Positions 41,453 through 50,315 of a stretch of 64,000 bases of DNA are shown here, piece after piece. The position numbers were made by a program, and so were the translations under genes. The notes beneath the pieces were generated by a model. The model saw only the letters and a program-made list of their open reading frames with translations, made no database searches and was not told the DNA's origin. Position 1 is the first letter of the stretch, and each line of letters opens with the position of its first letter. Source of the DNA: an uncultured Eubacterium sp. (lineage in GTDB: Bacteria > Bacillota > Clostridia > Lachnospirales > Lachnospiraceae); the NCBI GenBank assembly GCA_910584875.1, contig CAJUDA010000001.1:57558-121557 (forward strand), written 5' to 3'.

Positions 41453-43094
41453 TATATTGTATCAGAAAGATTCACCAGACTACCGGAAAAACAAACTGGC
41501 AAAAAAATTACATATACCGGCGTCGGATATTGGTGAAGTAAGGATCGTGAAAAAAAGTCTGGACGCCAGAAAGAAACCGGAGATCTATGTAACATATACA
41601 CTTTGGTTCACCGTGGAGGATGAAAAAAAAGTGCTGGGGAAAAACAGGAAGAACAAAAATCTTTCCCAGGTAAAGCAAGAGCTGACGCTCCGTTCACGGA
41701 TTGCCCTGCGTTCACATGACCTGCCACAAAAAAAAGAGAGGACAGTTATCGTGGGAGCTGGTCCGGCAGGACTTTTTTGTGCGTATTATCTCAGCCTTAC
41801 TGGATACAGGCCGGTCCTTATTGAGCGGGGAGCGCCCATAGAAGAACGTGTCCGGGACGTGGAACGGTTCTGGCGGGAAGGCATACTGGATGCCGAATCC
41901 AACGTCTCTTTTGGCGAAGGCGGCGCCGGGACGTTTTCTGATGGTAAATTGAATACCGGGGTCAGGGACCGGACAGGATACAGACAGTTTATCCTGGAGA
42001 GTTTCGTGAATTTTGGAGCCAGGGATGATATCCTGTATGATGCCAGACCTCATATAGGAACAGATATCCTGCGGACTGTGATCGTAAACATGAGGCAGGA
42101 GCTGATACGGCTGGGCTGTAAAATCTATTTTCATACAAAGATGACAAGTCTGCACAAAGAGGGAAATACCATTACCGGTATAACAGCAGAGCGGCGTGAC
42201 AGCACAGGTGCTGTCACCATTGAAGAAATAGAGTGCGATAAGCTGGTGCTTGCGACCGGACACAGTGCGAGAGATACTTTTGCCATGCTGGACGGTCAGG
42301 GGATCGCCATGACGCCAAAGGCATTTGCCCTGGGAGTCAGGGTACAGCACAGACAGTCAGATATCGACCTTGCCCAGTATGGGGTGAATGATAAACGTCT
42401 TCCGGTTTCTTCCTATAAATGTACCGGGAAGACCAGTGAAGGAAGAGGGGTTTATTCTTTTTGCATGTGCCCCGGGGGTTATATCGTGAATGCTTCTTCG
42501 GAACCGGGCAGACTGGTGGTGAATGGTATGAGTGATGCAGACAGGGATTCGGGCAATGCAAACAGCGCCATCGTAGTCACGGTAGAGCCGGATGATTTCG
42601 GCGGTTCCGGCGTACTTGCCGGGGTGGAATTTCAGCGCCGTTTTGAAACGGCCGCCTATGAACTGTGCCAGGGAAAGATCCCGGTACAGCGGTATGGGGA
42701 TTTCAAAAAAAGGCAGGAAACAAAAGAACCGGGCAAAGTTATCCCCTGTGTAAAGGGCGGGTGGGAATATGCCGGATTACACAAGGCATTGCCAAATTTC
42801 GTGATAAATGGTATGATAGAAGGAATGGAGCAGTTTGACGGCAGACTGTCCGGCTTTGCTGATGAAGATACGCTGCTTCTGGGGGTAGAGACACGGACCT
42901 CTTCTCCGGTAAGGATCGTGCGGGACGAAGAGTGTGTCAGCTGTTCCGTGCAGGGTCTGTATCCATGTGGAGAAGGAGCAGGTTACGCCGGCGGTATCAT
43001 GTCGGCGGCGATGGACGGGCTCCGGGTCGCCATGAAGATTGAAGAGGCTGTGTTCCCCGATGGAGGAAAAAATGAGAAAAAACATAAAAGATAA
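41430..43094 (+). CDS. FAD-dependent oxidoreductase of unknown substrate
   Basis: A 554-residue protein. Residues 1 to about 100 form a small N-terminal domain with KKSLDARKKPEIYVTYT, characteristic of this FAD-dependent family. The flavin-binding VIVGAGPAGLFCAYYLS follows near 108; then VSFGEGGAGTFSDGKLNTGV, LATGHSARDTF and the closing CGEGAGYAGGIMSAAMDG. The family is widespread in Firmicutes with no established reaction. AAGGAG precedes the ATG, which overlaps the upstream gene by 23 bases; its own end overlaps proB by 23 bases. Close coupling suggests shared control rather than a proven shared pathway. Confidence 0.85.
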   Translation: MLQMSQCNILYQKDSPDYRKNKLAKKLHIPASDIGEVRIVKKSLDARKKPEIYVTYTLWFTVEDEKKVLGKNRKNKNLSQVKQELTLRSRIALRSHDLPQKKERTVIVGAGPAGLFCAYYLSLTGYRPVLIERGAPIEERVRDVERFWREGILDAESNVSFGEGGAGTFSDGKLNTGVRDRTGYRQFILESFVNFGARDDILYDARPHIGTDILRTVIVNMRQELIRLGCKIYFHTKMTSLHKEGNTITGITAERRDSTGAVTIEEIECDKLVLATGHSARDTFAMLDGQGIAMTPKAFALGVRVQHRQSDIDLAQYGVNDKRLPVSSYKCTGKTSEGRGVYSFCMCPGGYIVNASSEPGRLVVNGMSDADRDSGNANSAIVVTVEPDDFGGSGVLAGVEFQRRFETAAYELCQGKIPVQRYGDFKKRQETKEPGKVIPCVKGGWEYAGLHKALPNFVINGMIEGMEQFDGRLSGFADEDTLLLGVETRTSSPVRIVRDEECVSCSVQGLYPCGEGAGYAGGIMSAAMDGLRVAMKIEEAVFPDGGKNEKKHKR

Positions 43095-43902
43095 AAAACG
43101 TATCGTATTTAAGATCGGCAGTTCCACCCTGACCCATGAGGAGACAGGGGCGCTCGATCTTGTCAGGATGGAGAAGTTTGTCCGTATTTTAACGGATCTG
43201 CATAACCAGGGAAAGGAGATCGTGCTGGTGTCATCCGGCGCCATAGCCGTGGGGCGCAAAGCGCTCAGTCTGTCGGAGCGCCCGGCGGAACGTTCCGTAA
43301 AACAGGCTTGTGCCGCAGTCGGGCAGAGCCGTCTCATGATGGTCTACCAGAAGCTGTTTTCAGAATATAACCAGAATACAGCACAGATCCTTATGACAAA
43401 AGTTACGATCGTCAATGACAAGAGCCGCCACAATGCAGAAAATACATTCCGTGAACTTCTGAATATGGGGGTGATCCCTATTGTGAATGAAAACGATACG
43501 GTGGCAACCGATGAGATTGATTTTGGTGATAATGATTATCTGTCAGCTATTGTATCGGCTATCGTAAAGGCGGACCTGCTTGTGCTGCTCAGCGATATTG
43601 ACGGGCTGTATACCGATGATCCCAACCAGAATTCCCAGGCAGAACTGATTCCTTATGTGGAGCATATCACGGATGAGATGCTTGGTATGGCGAAAGGTCC
43701 GGTGACGGATGTAGGGACGGGAGGCATGGTCTCCAAAGTGGAAGCGGCAGGGATCGCCAATGACGCAGGGGCTGATCTGGTCATCATCAATGGCTCCGAC
43801 ATGGAAAACATCAACAGGCTTTTTGCCGGAGAACCGGTGGGTACCTTGTTTAAAGCCCATAAAACAAGACATTTTCATCTGAAAAATTATCTGGACAGAT
43901 AA
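43072..43902 (+). CDS. proB: Glutamate 5-kinase
   Basis: About 277 residues, catalysing the first step of proline synthesis (glutamate to glutamyl 5-phosphate). The amino-acid-kinase fold is clear: VFKIGSSTLTH near the start, VSSGAIAVGRK, VNENDTVATDEIDFGDND and SDIDGLYTDDP, then GTGGMVSKVEAA. It lacks the C-terminal PUA domain present in many ProB proteins. The ATG at 43072 has GGAGG 5 bases upstream and overlaps the preceding gene. proA lies three genes downstream on the same strand, with DUF896 and 5-FCL genes between them. Confidence 0.95.
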   Translation: MRKNIKDKKRIVFKIGSSTLTHEETGALDLVRMEKFVRILTDLHNQGKEIVLVSSGAIAVGRKALSLSERPAERSVKQACAAVGQSRLMMVYQKLFSEYNQNTAQILMTKVTIVNDKSRHNAENTFRELLNMGVIPIVNENDTVATDEIDFGDNDYLSAIVSAIVKADLLVLLSDIDGLYTDDPNQNSQAELIPYVEHITDEMLGMAKGPVTDVGTGGMVSKVEAAGIANDAGADLVIINGSDMENINRLFAGEPVGTLFKAHKTRHFHLKNYLDR

Positions 43903-43953
43903 ATATGGCAGCATTTTCTGTCAGATTATCAGGCAAGGAGGACGGACTGGATC

Positions 43954-44163
43954 ATGGATCAGAAAAAGATAGACCGTATCAATGAACTGTATCATAAAAA
44001 ACAGCAGGGTACGCTTACAGAAGAAGAAAAGGAAGAGCAGGCGGCACTTCGTGCCGAATATATCGCCGCCGTGCGGAATAATCTTAGAAATACGCTGGAA
44101 CATACTTCGGTACAGGAACCGGATGGAACGATCCGCAAACTGCGGAAAAAGAAGATGCATTAG
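43954..44163 (+). CDS. DUF896 (YnzC-like) small protein
   Basis: A 69-residue protein. The family pattern is obvious: IDRINELYHKKQQGTLTEEE followed by EQAALRAEYIAAVRNNLR and an end rich in Lys. Two helices form a compact hairpin in known members such as YnzC of Bacillus, whose gene is linked to the SOS response, but the biochemical role is unknown. AAGGAGG precedes the start. It lies within the proB-proA interval and is probably co-transcribed. Confidence 0.9.
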   Translation: MDQKKIDRINELYHKKQQGTLTEEEKEEQAALRAEYIAAVRNNLRNTLEHTSVQEPDGTIRKLRKKKMH

Positions 44164-44195
44164 GTTCTGTGCCGGGATCGGAGAGAAGATACAGG

Positions 44196-44777
44196 ATGAA
44201 AGAAAAAGAGAGATTGCGGAAGCTGGCACGGCAGAGCCGGGATGACATCCCGCGGCATCAGCAGGAACGCTGGTCGGGGGAGATACAGCAGAAGGTAAGG
44301 AATTCCCCCTGGTACAAGGAAGCAGGGATCCTTCTTTCCTACGCGTCGTTCCGGTCGGAAGTGAATACAGACCAGATCAACCAGTGGGCGCTGGAAGATG
44401 GTAAGGAGCTGTATCTGCCGAAGACTTATACAGAACGGCATCAGATGGTATATTACCGGGTCCGGGATCTGTCTCTGCTGACAGCCGGATATATGGGGAT
44501 CCGGGAACCACAGGAAATGGATCCGTGGGAGCCGGCGGCATATAGTGCGGAAGCTCCGGTACTGATGCTGATGCCCGCTCTGTTATATGACGGCAAGGGT
44601 AACCGCCTTGGTTATGGCGGCGGATATTATGACCGGTATCTGGGATGTTATGGAGACAGGATATCCCATACGGTGATGCTTGTGTTTCACATACAGCAGA
44701 TCCCTGAGATCAAGACAGAAAAGTGGGATATCCCCCCAGATGGGATCATTACAGATGGAGGAGAGAGGGAAGTATGA
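44196..44777 (+). CDS. 5-formyltetrahydrofolate cyclo-ligase
   Basis: About 193 residues. The enzyme converts 5-formyl-THF to 5,10-methenyl-THF with ATP, rescuing a stored folate form. Signatures are a basic start KEKERLRKLARQSRDDI, the middle LYLPKTY, and the C-terminal GNRLGYGGGYYDRYL, which binds ATP and phosphate. I use the ATG at 44196 with GGAGAG upstream; a GTG at 44169 is possible. The stop overlaps the proA start by ATGA, coupling the two genes even though the pathways differ. Confidence 0.9.
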   Translation: MKEKERLRKLARQSRDDIPRHQQERWSGEIQQKVRNSPWYKEAGILLSYASFRSEVNTDQINQWALEDGKELYLPKTYTERHQMVYYRVRDLSLLTAGYMGIREPQEMDPWEPAAYSAEAPVLMLMPALLYDGKGNRLGYGGGYYDRYLGCYGDRISHTVMLVFHIQQIPEIKTEKWDIPPDGIITDGGEREV

Positions 44778-46021
44778 TAAGTTTAGAAGAGTTAGGAAGA
44801 AAAGCGAAAAAGGCGTCAAGGGAGATGAACCGCCTGGGCGTGACAGAAAAAAATAAAGGTCTGGAAGCTGTCGCAGAAGCACTGGAAGCCGGCTGTGACA
44901 GGCTTCTCCGGGAAAACTGCCTGGATGTGGAAAAGGCAAAAGAAAGCGGAATGAAGGAGTCCCTGGTGGACCGTCTGACGCTGACAGAACAGCGGATCCG
45001 GGGGATGGCGGAGGGAATCCGCCAGATCGTGGCGCTTGCCGACCCAGTCGGGGAAGTGGTGTCTATGAAGACGACGCCTCTCGGTATGCAGATCGGGCAG
45101 AAACGGGTGCCGCTCGGGGTGATCGGGATCATCTACGAATCCCGGCCCAATGTGACGGCGGACGCCTTTGGTCTGTGCTTTAAGACGGGGAATGCGGTGA
45201 TTCTGCGTGGAGGAAGCGATGCGCTGCACTCCAATAAAGCGATCACGGATGTGATCCGGGAAGCGCTTACAGGCTGCGGCCTGCCGGAAGACAGCATCCA
45301 GCTTCTCACTGATACATCCCATGAGACAGCAGAACAGTTTATGCGTCTGAATCAGTTTGTGGACGTGCTGATCCCGAGGGGAGGAGCCGGACTGATCCGT
45401 ACAGTGGTAGAAAAAAGTACCGTACCGGTGATCGAGACTGGTACAGGGAACTGTCATGTCTATGTGGATGAATATGCAGATATTGATATGGCGGCAGATA
45501 TTATTGAAAATGCCAAGACACAGCGCCTGGGGGTCTGCAATGCCTGTGAGTCCCTGGTGATACACGAAGCTGTGGCAGACCGTGCCATCCCGGTCATTGC
45601 CAGACGGTTACAGGAACACGGAGTGGAGATCCGGGGTGATGAGCGTGCCTGCGCCTGCTTTGGCGGGATGAAGCAGGCTTCGGAAGAGGATTATGGAACG
45701 GAATATCTGGATGCGGTGATCTCGGTCAAGGTGGCAGATACGATCGATGATGCCATAGAGCATATCAATCATTACAATACAGGGCACTCGGAAGCGATCG
45801 TGACAGCGGACTATCACAACGCCATGAAATTCCTGAATGAGATTGACGCCGCTGCCGTCTATGTCAATGCATCGACTCGTTTTACCGATGGTTTTGAATT
45901 CGGGTTCGGGGCAGAGATCGGCATCAGCACACAAAAACTTCATGCCAGGGGACCGATGGGACTGCTGGCACTGACTACGACAAAATACATTATTCTGGGG
46001 GATGGACAGATAAGGGCTTAG
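44774..46021 (+). CDS. proA: Gamma-glutamyl phosphate reductase
   Basis: About 415 residues, the second enzyme of proline synthesis, reducing glutamyl 5-phosphate to the semialdehyde with NADPH. Motifs are QKRVPLGVIGIIYESRPNVT near residue 110, LRGGSDALHSN, LIPRGGAGLIRTV, and the catalytic Cys in TQRLGVCNACESL; FGFGAEIGISTQKLHARGPM is near the end. The ATG at 44774 follows GGAGGAGAG and overlaps the cyclo-ligase stop; an in-frame ATG at 44723 lies inside that gene and is unlikely. It pairs with proB at 43072. Confidence 0.96.
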   Translation: MISLEELGRKAKKASREMNRLGVTEKNKGLEAVAEALEAGCDRLLRENCLDVEKAKESGMKESLVDRLTLTEQRIRGMAEGIRQIVALADPVGEVVSMKTTPLGMQIGQKRVPLGVIGIIYESRPNVTADAFGLCFKTGNAVILRGGSDALHSNKAITDVIREALTGCGLPEDSIQLLTDTSHETAEQFMRLNQFVDVLIPRGGAGLIRTVVEKSTVPVIETGTGNCHVYVDEYADIDMAADIIENAKTQRLGVCNACESLVIHEAVADRAIPVIARRLQEHGVEIRGDERACACFGGMKQASEEDYGTEYLDAVISVKVADTIDDAIEHINHYNTGHSEAIVTADYHNAMKFLNEIDAAAVYVNASTRFTDGFEFGFGAEIGISTQKLHARGPMGLLALTTTKYIILGDGQIRA

Positions 46022-46034
46022 ATAAGGAGGACAT

Positions 46035-46754
46035 ATGAGGAAATTTAGAGACATTCTCGGGATGCTCCGTTTACTGTATCGTCTTGTATATGAATTGATC
46101 AGGAATTACCGTTCTCTTACTGACGATCTGGAACATAACTTTTTCGTGTGCAAAAAAATCTGTAAGAAAATCGTGAAGTCGGCGAATATCCGGCTGTCAA
46201 CCTTTGAACAGGATAAACTGCCGACGGACAAAAGGTTTCTGCTTGTGCCAAACCACAGGTGTTTCTTTGACGTTGTATTTCTTCTGGCGGCATCGGAGCA
46301 GCCCATCAGTTTTGTGGCGGCAAAGGAACTATTTAATTATCCGCTGCTGCACCGGTACTTAAAATCTATCCGCTGTATCTGCCTGGACCGGTACACAAAG
46401 GACATTACGAAACTGAAGGCCAGTATTGCAGAAATACGCAGTGAGCTGTCGGACCACAATCTGGTTCTGTTTCCAGAGGGCGAATGCAGTTATCACAATA
46501 AGAGGATGAACAAGTTTAAAAAAGGCGGGTTTATGGGGATATCCGGTCTGAATATGGAAATCGTCCCTGCCTTTATCAAGATCGGACAGATCCGTAATAT
46601 TGGCCGCTGGATGATACCGGTGGGAGAAGTCGGTATCTATATTGGTGACCCATTCCGGGTGGAAGACGTCTCCACAAAACGCATGCAGGCGGGGGAGATC
46701 GCCTCATATGCCCAGAAAAGGGTGCTTGAACTGCAGGAAATGGCAGGGGAGTAA
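46035..46754 (+). CDS. PlsC-family lysophospholipid acyltransferase
   Basis: A 239-residue membrane-associated acyltransferase. The HX4D box is NHRCFFDV (near 75), a second motif is ICLDRYTKD, and FPEGECSYH (near 148) is the glycerophosphate-binding motif. Such enzymes place a fatty acyl chain on 1-acyl-glycerol 3-phosphate or a similar acceptor. No strong membrane helix is obvious, so peripheral association is likely. It begins 13 bases after proA with AAGGAGG, and ends the operon; the convergent DUF6062 gene follows. It is distinct from the PlsC domain fused to ACP at 9360-11990. Confidence 0.85.
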   Translation: MRKFRDILGMLRLLYRLVYELIRNYRSLTDDLEHNFFVCKKICKKIVKSANIRLSTFEQDKLPTDKRFLLVPNHRCFFDVVFLLAASEQPISFVAAKELFNYPLLHRYLKSIRCICLDRYTKDITKLKASIAEIRSELSDHNLVLFPEGECSYHNKRMNKFKKGGFMGISGLNMEIVPAFIKIGQIRNIGRWMIPVGEVGIYIGDPFRVEDVSTKRMQAGEIASYAQKRVLELQEMAGE

Positions 46755-46769
46755 AATCCTGCCGTTGTG

Positions 46770-47483
46770 TCAGTCGGCCGGGATACTGTTTACCTTGGTC
46801 ATGGCGCGGGGGATGGCATCCCTGGATGTTTTCCAGTCAGCGTTCCGGTTGCGGTAGTCATGCTTGTCTACAAACCATGCTACTTCCTCCTGCATACGCC
46901 TGAAATGATCCAGGAAGACTTTGTTCAGATCCGCGGTAAAATCTTCCAGCATTTTGCCGTGCAGGTGTCTGGGAGCCATCTCATACAGCATACCATAGTG
47001 CTCCAGACAGAAGCCGTTGCAGTTTCTGAATTTATCCTGAAAAGAATCGTCTCTGCCATACAGATAGATGGTTGTCACAAGATACCGCTCAAAGGTATCC
47101 CTGATGCGCTGGCAGATAAAACAGGAATGTGCTGTCCGCTCGGTGTATTCGTGGAGAGGAGATTCTGTTTTTCTGGTAAAAAGACCGCTGGAAGTCCTGC
47201 CTTTTTTCTGGAGCTTTTCTACGTCCCGGATGATCTGCTGCATATGGGTACGCAGGATCAGTCCCAGCCCGGGGCGGTTTTCAAAGTCATACAGCATCTG
47301 CATATGGTGGGAACAGAAGCCGGTTTTATCAGTTGTGAGGCGGATATCATCTTCCATGTAGCTCGGTCCCATGGCGAAGGCGACTTCTTCTTCATCCAGT
47401 TTCTTTTTCATGGCACAGACCGGACATTCTCCCGGGTGGTCAAAGATGTCGTTGACAGGTATTTCATATAATGTCTCATTCAT
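46770..47483 (-). CDS. DUF6062 family protein with paired cysteines
   Basis: A 237-residue cytoplasmic protein. The start NETLYEIPVNDIFD followed by CPVCAMKKKL is typical of DUF6062. Four Cys/His groups are present: CPVC, CSHH, CFIC and CLEHY. They could form two zinc sites of the C-x2-C...C-x2-H type. Long helices join them. Function is unknown. AAAGGA lies upstream of the ATG and a promoter is visible at 47527-47555. The gene is divergent from groESL. Confidence 0.8.
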   Translation of the reverse strand: MNETLYEIPVNDIFDHPGECPVCAMKKKLDEEEVAFAMGPSYMEDDIRLTTDKTGFCSHHMQMLYDFENRPGLGLILRTHMQQIIRDVEKLQKKGRTSSGLFTRKTESPLHEYTERTAHSCFICQRIRDTFERYLVTTIYLYGRDDSFQDKFRNCNGFCLEHYGMLYEMAPRHLHGKMLEDFTADLNKVFLDHFRRMQEEVAWFVDKHDYRNRNADWKTSRDAIPRAMTKVNSIPAD

Positions 47484-47526
47484 AATAAGGATTCCTTTCT
47501 TTTATGTATCGGTGTTGTCAGATTAT

Positions 47527-47555
47527 ATTTTATCATAACGGGAATAACAGGGCAA
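47527..47555 (-). promoter_or_regulatory. Promoter of the DUF6062 gene
   Basis: On the minus strand TTGCCC (47555-47550), a 17-base spacer and TAAAAT (47532-47527). The 310-base space between the DUF6062 and groES starts otherwise holds the groESL promoter and CIRCE; the AT-rich stretch 47560-47690 shows no gene or clear structure. Confidence 0.45.
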
Positions 47556-47696
47556 TCGTTTACTCGCCGCTCAGAGAATTATGAATATCGGGGATTGTCT
47601 CATAGAAAGAAAATAAAAATATGAGAATAAAAGAGAATAAATAAGAAATTATGAGTATATAATGGATAATGTTGGAAAATGGAAAGAGAAAAGACA

Positions 47697-47725
47697 TTGC
47701 AATTCTTTCTATAATCCCATATGAT
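47697..47725 (+). promoter_or_regulatory. groESL promoter
   Basis: TTGCAA (47697-47702), a 17-base spacer and TATGAT (47720-47725). The CIRCE operator begins 14 bases after the -10, so HrcA would block the start of transcription. Confidence 0.6.
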
Positions 47726-47738
47726 AGAGCCAATGGAT

Positions 47739-47765
47739 TTAGCACTCAATAAAAAGGAGTGCTAA
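47739..47765 (+). promoter_or_regulatory. CIRCE heat-shock operator (HrcA binding site)
   Basis: A perfect TTAGCACTC (47739-47747), 9 bases, GAGTGCTAA (47757-47765). This is the full consensus of the CIRCE element bound by the repressor HrcA; no hrcA gene is in this window. Confidence 0.97.
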
Positions 47766-47793
47766 CAGTAAAAAGAAATGGAGGCAGATAGAA

Positions 47794-48078
47794 ATGAAAT
47801 TAGTACCATTAGGCGACAGAGTTGTATTAAAACAGTTAGATGCAGAAGAGACAACGAAATCCGGTATTGTACTACCAGGTCAGGCACAGGAGAAGCCTCA
47901 GCAGGCTGAGATCATTGCTGTAGGTCCGGGTGGAACGATAGATGGCAAGGAAGTAAAGATGGAAGTAAAAGTTGGTGACAAGGTGATTTATTCCAAATAT
48001 GCGGGCACAGATGTCAAACTGGATGGCGACGAGTATGTGATCGTGCGTCAGAATGATATTCTGGCAGTGGTAGAATAA
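47794..48078 (+). CDS. groES: Co-chaperonin GroES
   Basis: A 94-residue chaperonin lid subunit. MKLVPLGDRVVLKQ at the start, the mobile loop ETTKSGIVLPGQAQEKPQQ and the IIAVGPGG roof segment are canonical. Seven subunits cap the GroEL ring and permit ATP-dependent folding. GGAGG precedes the start. It lies under CIRCE control and is 20 bases upstream of groEL. Confidence 0.98.
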   Translation: MKLVPLGDRVVLKQLDAEETTKSGIVLPGQAQEKPQQAEIIAVGPGGTIDGKEVKMEVKVGDKVIYSKYAGTDVKLDGDEYVIVRQNDILAVVE

Positions 48079-48098
48079 TAATCAGGAGGTAGAGAGAG

Positions 48099-49724
48099 AT
48101 GGCTAAGGAGATTAAATTTGGAGCAGAGGCAAGAGCGGCTCTGGAAGAAGGCGTAAATAAATTATCAGATACGGTCCGTGTGACACTGGGACCGAAAGGA
48201 AGAAATGTTGTTCTCGATAAATCCTTTGGTGCCCCGCTGATCACAAATGACGGTGTGACGATCGCCAAAGAAGTGGAACTGGAAGATGCATTTGAGAATA
48301 TGGGTGCGCAGCTTGTAAAGGAAGTGGCGACAAAGACAAATGATGTTGCCGGCGACGGTACTACCACAGCTACCGTGCTTGCCCAGGCGATGATCAATGA
48401 AGGCATGAAAAATCTGGCTGCCGGCGCCAATCCGATCATTCTCCGCAAGGGAATGAAGAAGGCGACAGAGGCTGCCGTAGAAGCGATCCGTGATATGAGT
48501 TCCACTCTTTCCGGCAAAGAGCAGATTGCCAAAGTGGCTGCGATCTCTGCCGGCGATGAGCAGGTTGGTGAAATGGTAGCGGACGCCATGGAAAAGGTTA
48601 CTGGTGACGGCGTCATCACGATCGAGGAATCCAAGACGATGATGACAGAGCTGGATATGGTAGAAGGTATGCAGTTTGACCGCGGTTACCTGTCTGCTTA
48701 CATGGCTACCAATATGGATAAGATGGAAGCGGAACTGGATAATCCATACATCCTGATCACAGACAAGAAGATTTCCAATATCCAGGAGATCCTGCCGCTT
48801 CTGGAGCAGGTTGTCCAGGCAAGCGCCAGACTGCTGATCATAGCAGAAGATGTCGAGGGTGAGGCACTCAGCACACTGGTGATCAATAAACTGCGCGGCA
48901 CCTTTAACGTAGTGGCAGTGAAAGCTCCGGGATATGGTGACAGAAGAAAAGAAATGCTCAAGGATATCGCGATCCTCACTGGTGGTGAAGTGATCAGCGA
49001 AGAACTGGGACTTGATCTCAAGGAGACCACACTGGATCAGCTCGGCCGCGCCAAGTCAGTCAAAGTCCAGAAGGAAAATACCATTATCGTGGATGGCGAG
49101 GGTGAAAAAGCAGAGATCGAGGCAAGGATCGCCCAGATCAAGACGCAGATCGATGAGACGACTTCTGATTTTGACAGGGAAAAACTGCAGGAAAGACTTG
49201 CCAAACTCTCTGGAGGGGTAGCTGTGATCCGTGTTGGTGCAGCGACTGAGACTGAAATGCAGGAAGCAAAGCTTCGTATGGAAGATGCTCTGGCAGCGAC
49301 AAGGGCAGCAGTAGAAGAGGGCATCATCGCAGGAGGCGGTTCTGCCTATATCCATGCCAGCAAAGAAGTTGCCAAGGTAGCTTCCGGTCTGGAAGGCGAC
49401 GAGAAGACAGGCGCTAATATCATTTTGAAGGCGCTGGAATCTCCGCTTCGCAGAATTGCGGAAAATGCCGGTCTGGAAGGATCTGTCATTATTGATAAGG
49501 TGCGCTCAGAAAAACCGGGCTTTGGTTTCGATGCGCTGACAGAAGAGTATGTGGATATGGTGGCTTCCGGTATCCTGGATCCTGCCAAGGTGACAAGAAG
49601 CGCTCTTCAGAATGCGACGAGTGTAGCTTCTACCTTATTGACAACAGAGTCTGTTGTTGCTAATATAAAAGAAGATACCCCGGCTATGCCGGCAGGCGGT
49701 GCCGGAATGGGCGGTATGATGTAA
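48099..49724 (+). CDS. groEL: Chaperonin GroEL
   Basis: A 541-residue chaperonin subunit. It starts AKEIKFGAEARAALEEGVNK; the ATP site has TLGPKGRNVVLDKSFGAP and VAGDGTTTATVLAQ; the intermediate and apical regions are standard, and AAVEEGIIAGGG is the later signature. The C-terminus ends in the Gly-Met tail GGAGMGGMM expected of GroEL. Fourteen subunits form the folding cage. It is preceded by CAGGAGG and co-transcribed with groES under HrcA control. Confidence 0.98.
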   Translation: MAKEIKFGAEARAALEEGVNKLSDTVRVTLGPKGRNVVLDKSFGAPLITNDGVTIAKEVELEDAFENMGAQLVKEVATKTNDVAGDGTTTATVLAQAMINEGMKNLAAGANPIILRKGMKKATEAAVEAIRDMSSTLSGKEQIAKVAAISAGDEQVGEMVADAMEKVTGDGVITIEESKTMMTELDMVEGMQFDRGYLSAYMATNMDKMEAELDNPYILITDKKISNIQEILPLLEQVVQASARLLIIAEDVEGEALSTLVINKLRGTFNVVAVKAPGYGDRRKEMLKDIAILTGGEVISEELGLDLKETTLDQLGRAKSVKVQKENTIIVDGEGEKAEIEARIAQIKTQIDETTSDFDREKLQERLAKLSGGVAVIRVGAATETEMQEAKLRMEDALAATRAAVEEGIIAGGGSAYIHASKEVAKVASGLEGDEKTGANIILKALESPLRRIAENAGLEGSVIIDKVRSEKPGFGFDALTEEYVDMVASGILDPAKVTRSALQNATSVASTLLTTESVVANIKEDTPAMPAGGAGMGGMM

Positions 49725-49746
49725 CAGACAGATAGGAGAATCATAT

Positions 49747-50250
49747 ATGGAACAATCTTATGTAGAGGCAAATGCAAAGAAGAGAACGACGGTAAAGGTT
49801 ATCTTATTGAAAATCGTACTGGTCATAGCAGTGATCCTGCTTTTGATGACTACCATGTACAGCCGTTTCCTCCTGATATTCGGACTGGCAGCAGCAGTGC
49901 TTTTATTCTGGTACTGGCCCAGATTTAAAGAAGAATGGGAATATGTATTTTGTGATGGTCAGCTGGATTTTGATATTATCCAGGGAGGAGAGAGAAGAAA
50001 GCATAAGCTCCGCATTGAGATTGAGAATGCCGATGTGGTCGCTCCCATGACATCTTCCCGTATGGATGGTTATCGTCATCTGAAGGTAGTAGACTATACG
50101 TCTCTTCGTTCTGATGCAAGAGTGTATGGCATTGCTACCAGAATGTCAGATCAGGGAGAGAAGGTCGTGATCGCTTTTGAGCCAAGCGACCGCATGGTAG
50201 AGGCAATGTACGGCAAGTGTCCCAATATAGTAGAAAAACCGACAGCATAG
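49747..50250 (+). CDS. DUF6106-like membrane protein
   Basis: A 167-residue protein with two adjacent hydrophobic segments (about 20-40 and 42-58) followed by a cytoplasmic or external beta-rich domain (WEYVFCDGQLDFDIIQGGER). The pattern resembles DUF6106 proteins of Lachnospiraceae, whose role is unknown; I am only moderately sure of the family. It lies 23 bases after groEL and before a clear terminator, so it may be read as the last gene of the groESL transcript. Confidence 0.65.
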   Translation: MEQSYVEANAKKRTTVKVILLKIVLVIAVILLLMTTMYSRFLLIFGLAAAVLLFWYWPRFKEEWEYVFCDGQLDFDIIQGGERRKHKLRIEIENADVVAPMTSSRMDGYRHLKVVDYTSLRSDARVYGIATRMSDQGEKVVIAFEPSDRMVEAMYGKCPNIVEKPTA

Positions 50251-50259
50251 TGAATACCG

Positions 50260-50294
50260 GACAGCGGTTCTGATAAGGAACCGCTGTCTGTTTT
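50260..50294 (+). terminator. Intrinsic terminator between the DUF6106-like gene and marR
   Basis: GACAGCGGTTC (50260-50270) pairs perfectly with GAACCGCTGTC (50278-50288) around a 7-base loop, followed by TGTTTT. It ends the groESL-DUF6106-like unit. Confidence 0.78.
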
Positions 50295-50315
50295 GGAGGA
50301 AGGACTGCAGAAGGA

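Noticed and set aside
47560..47690. AT-rich stretch upstream of groES as a possible small gene or RNA
   Set aside because: No open frame with a ribosome site, no stable hairpin and no T-run signal; simply AT-rich leader sequence.
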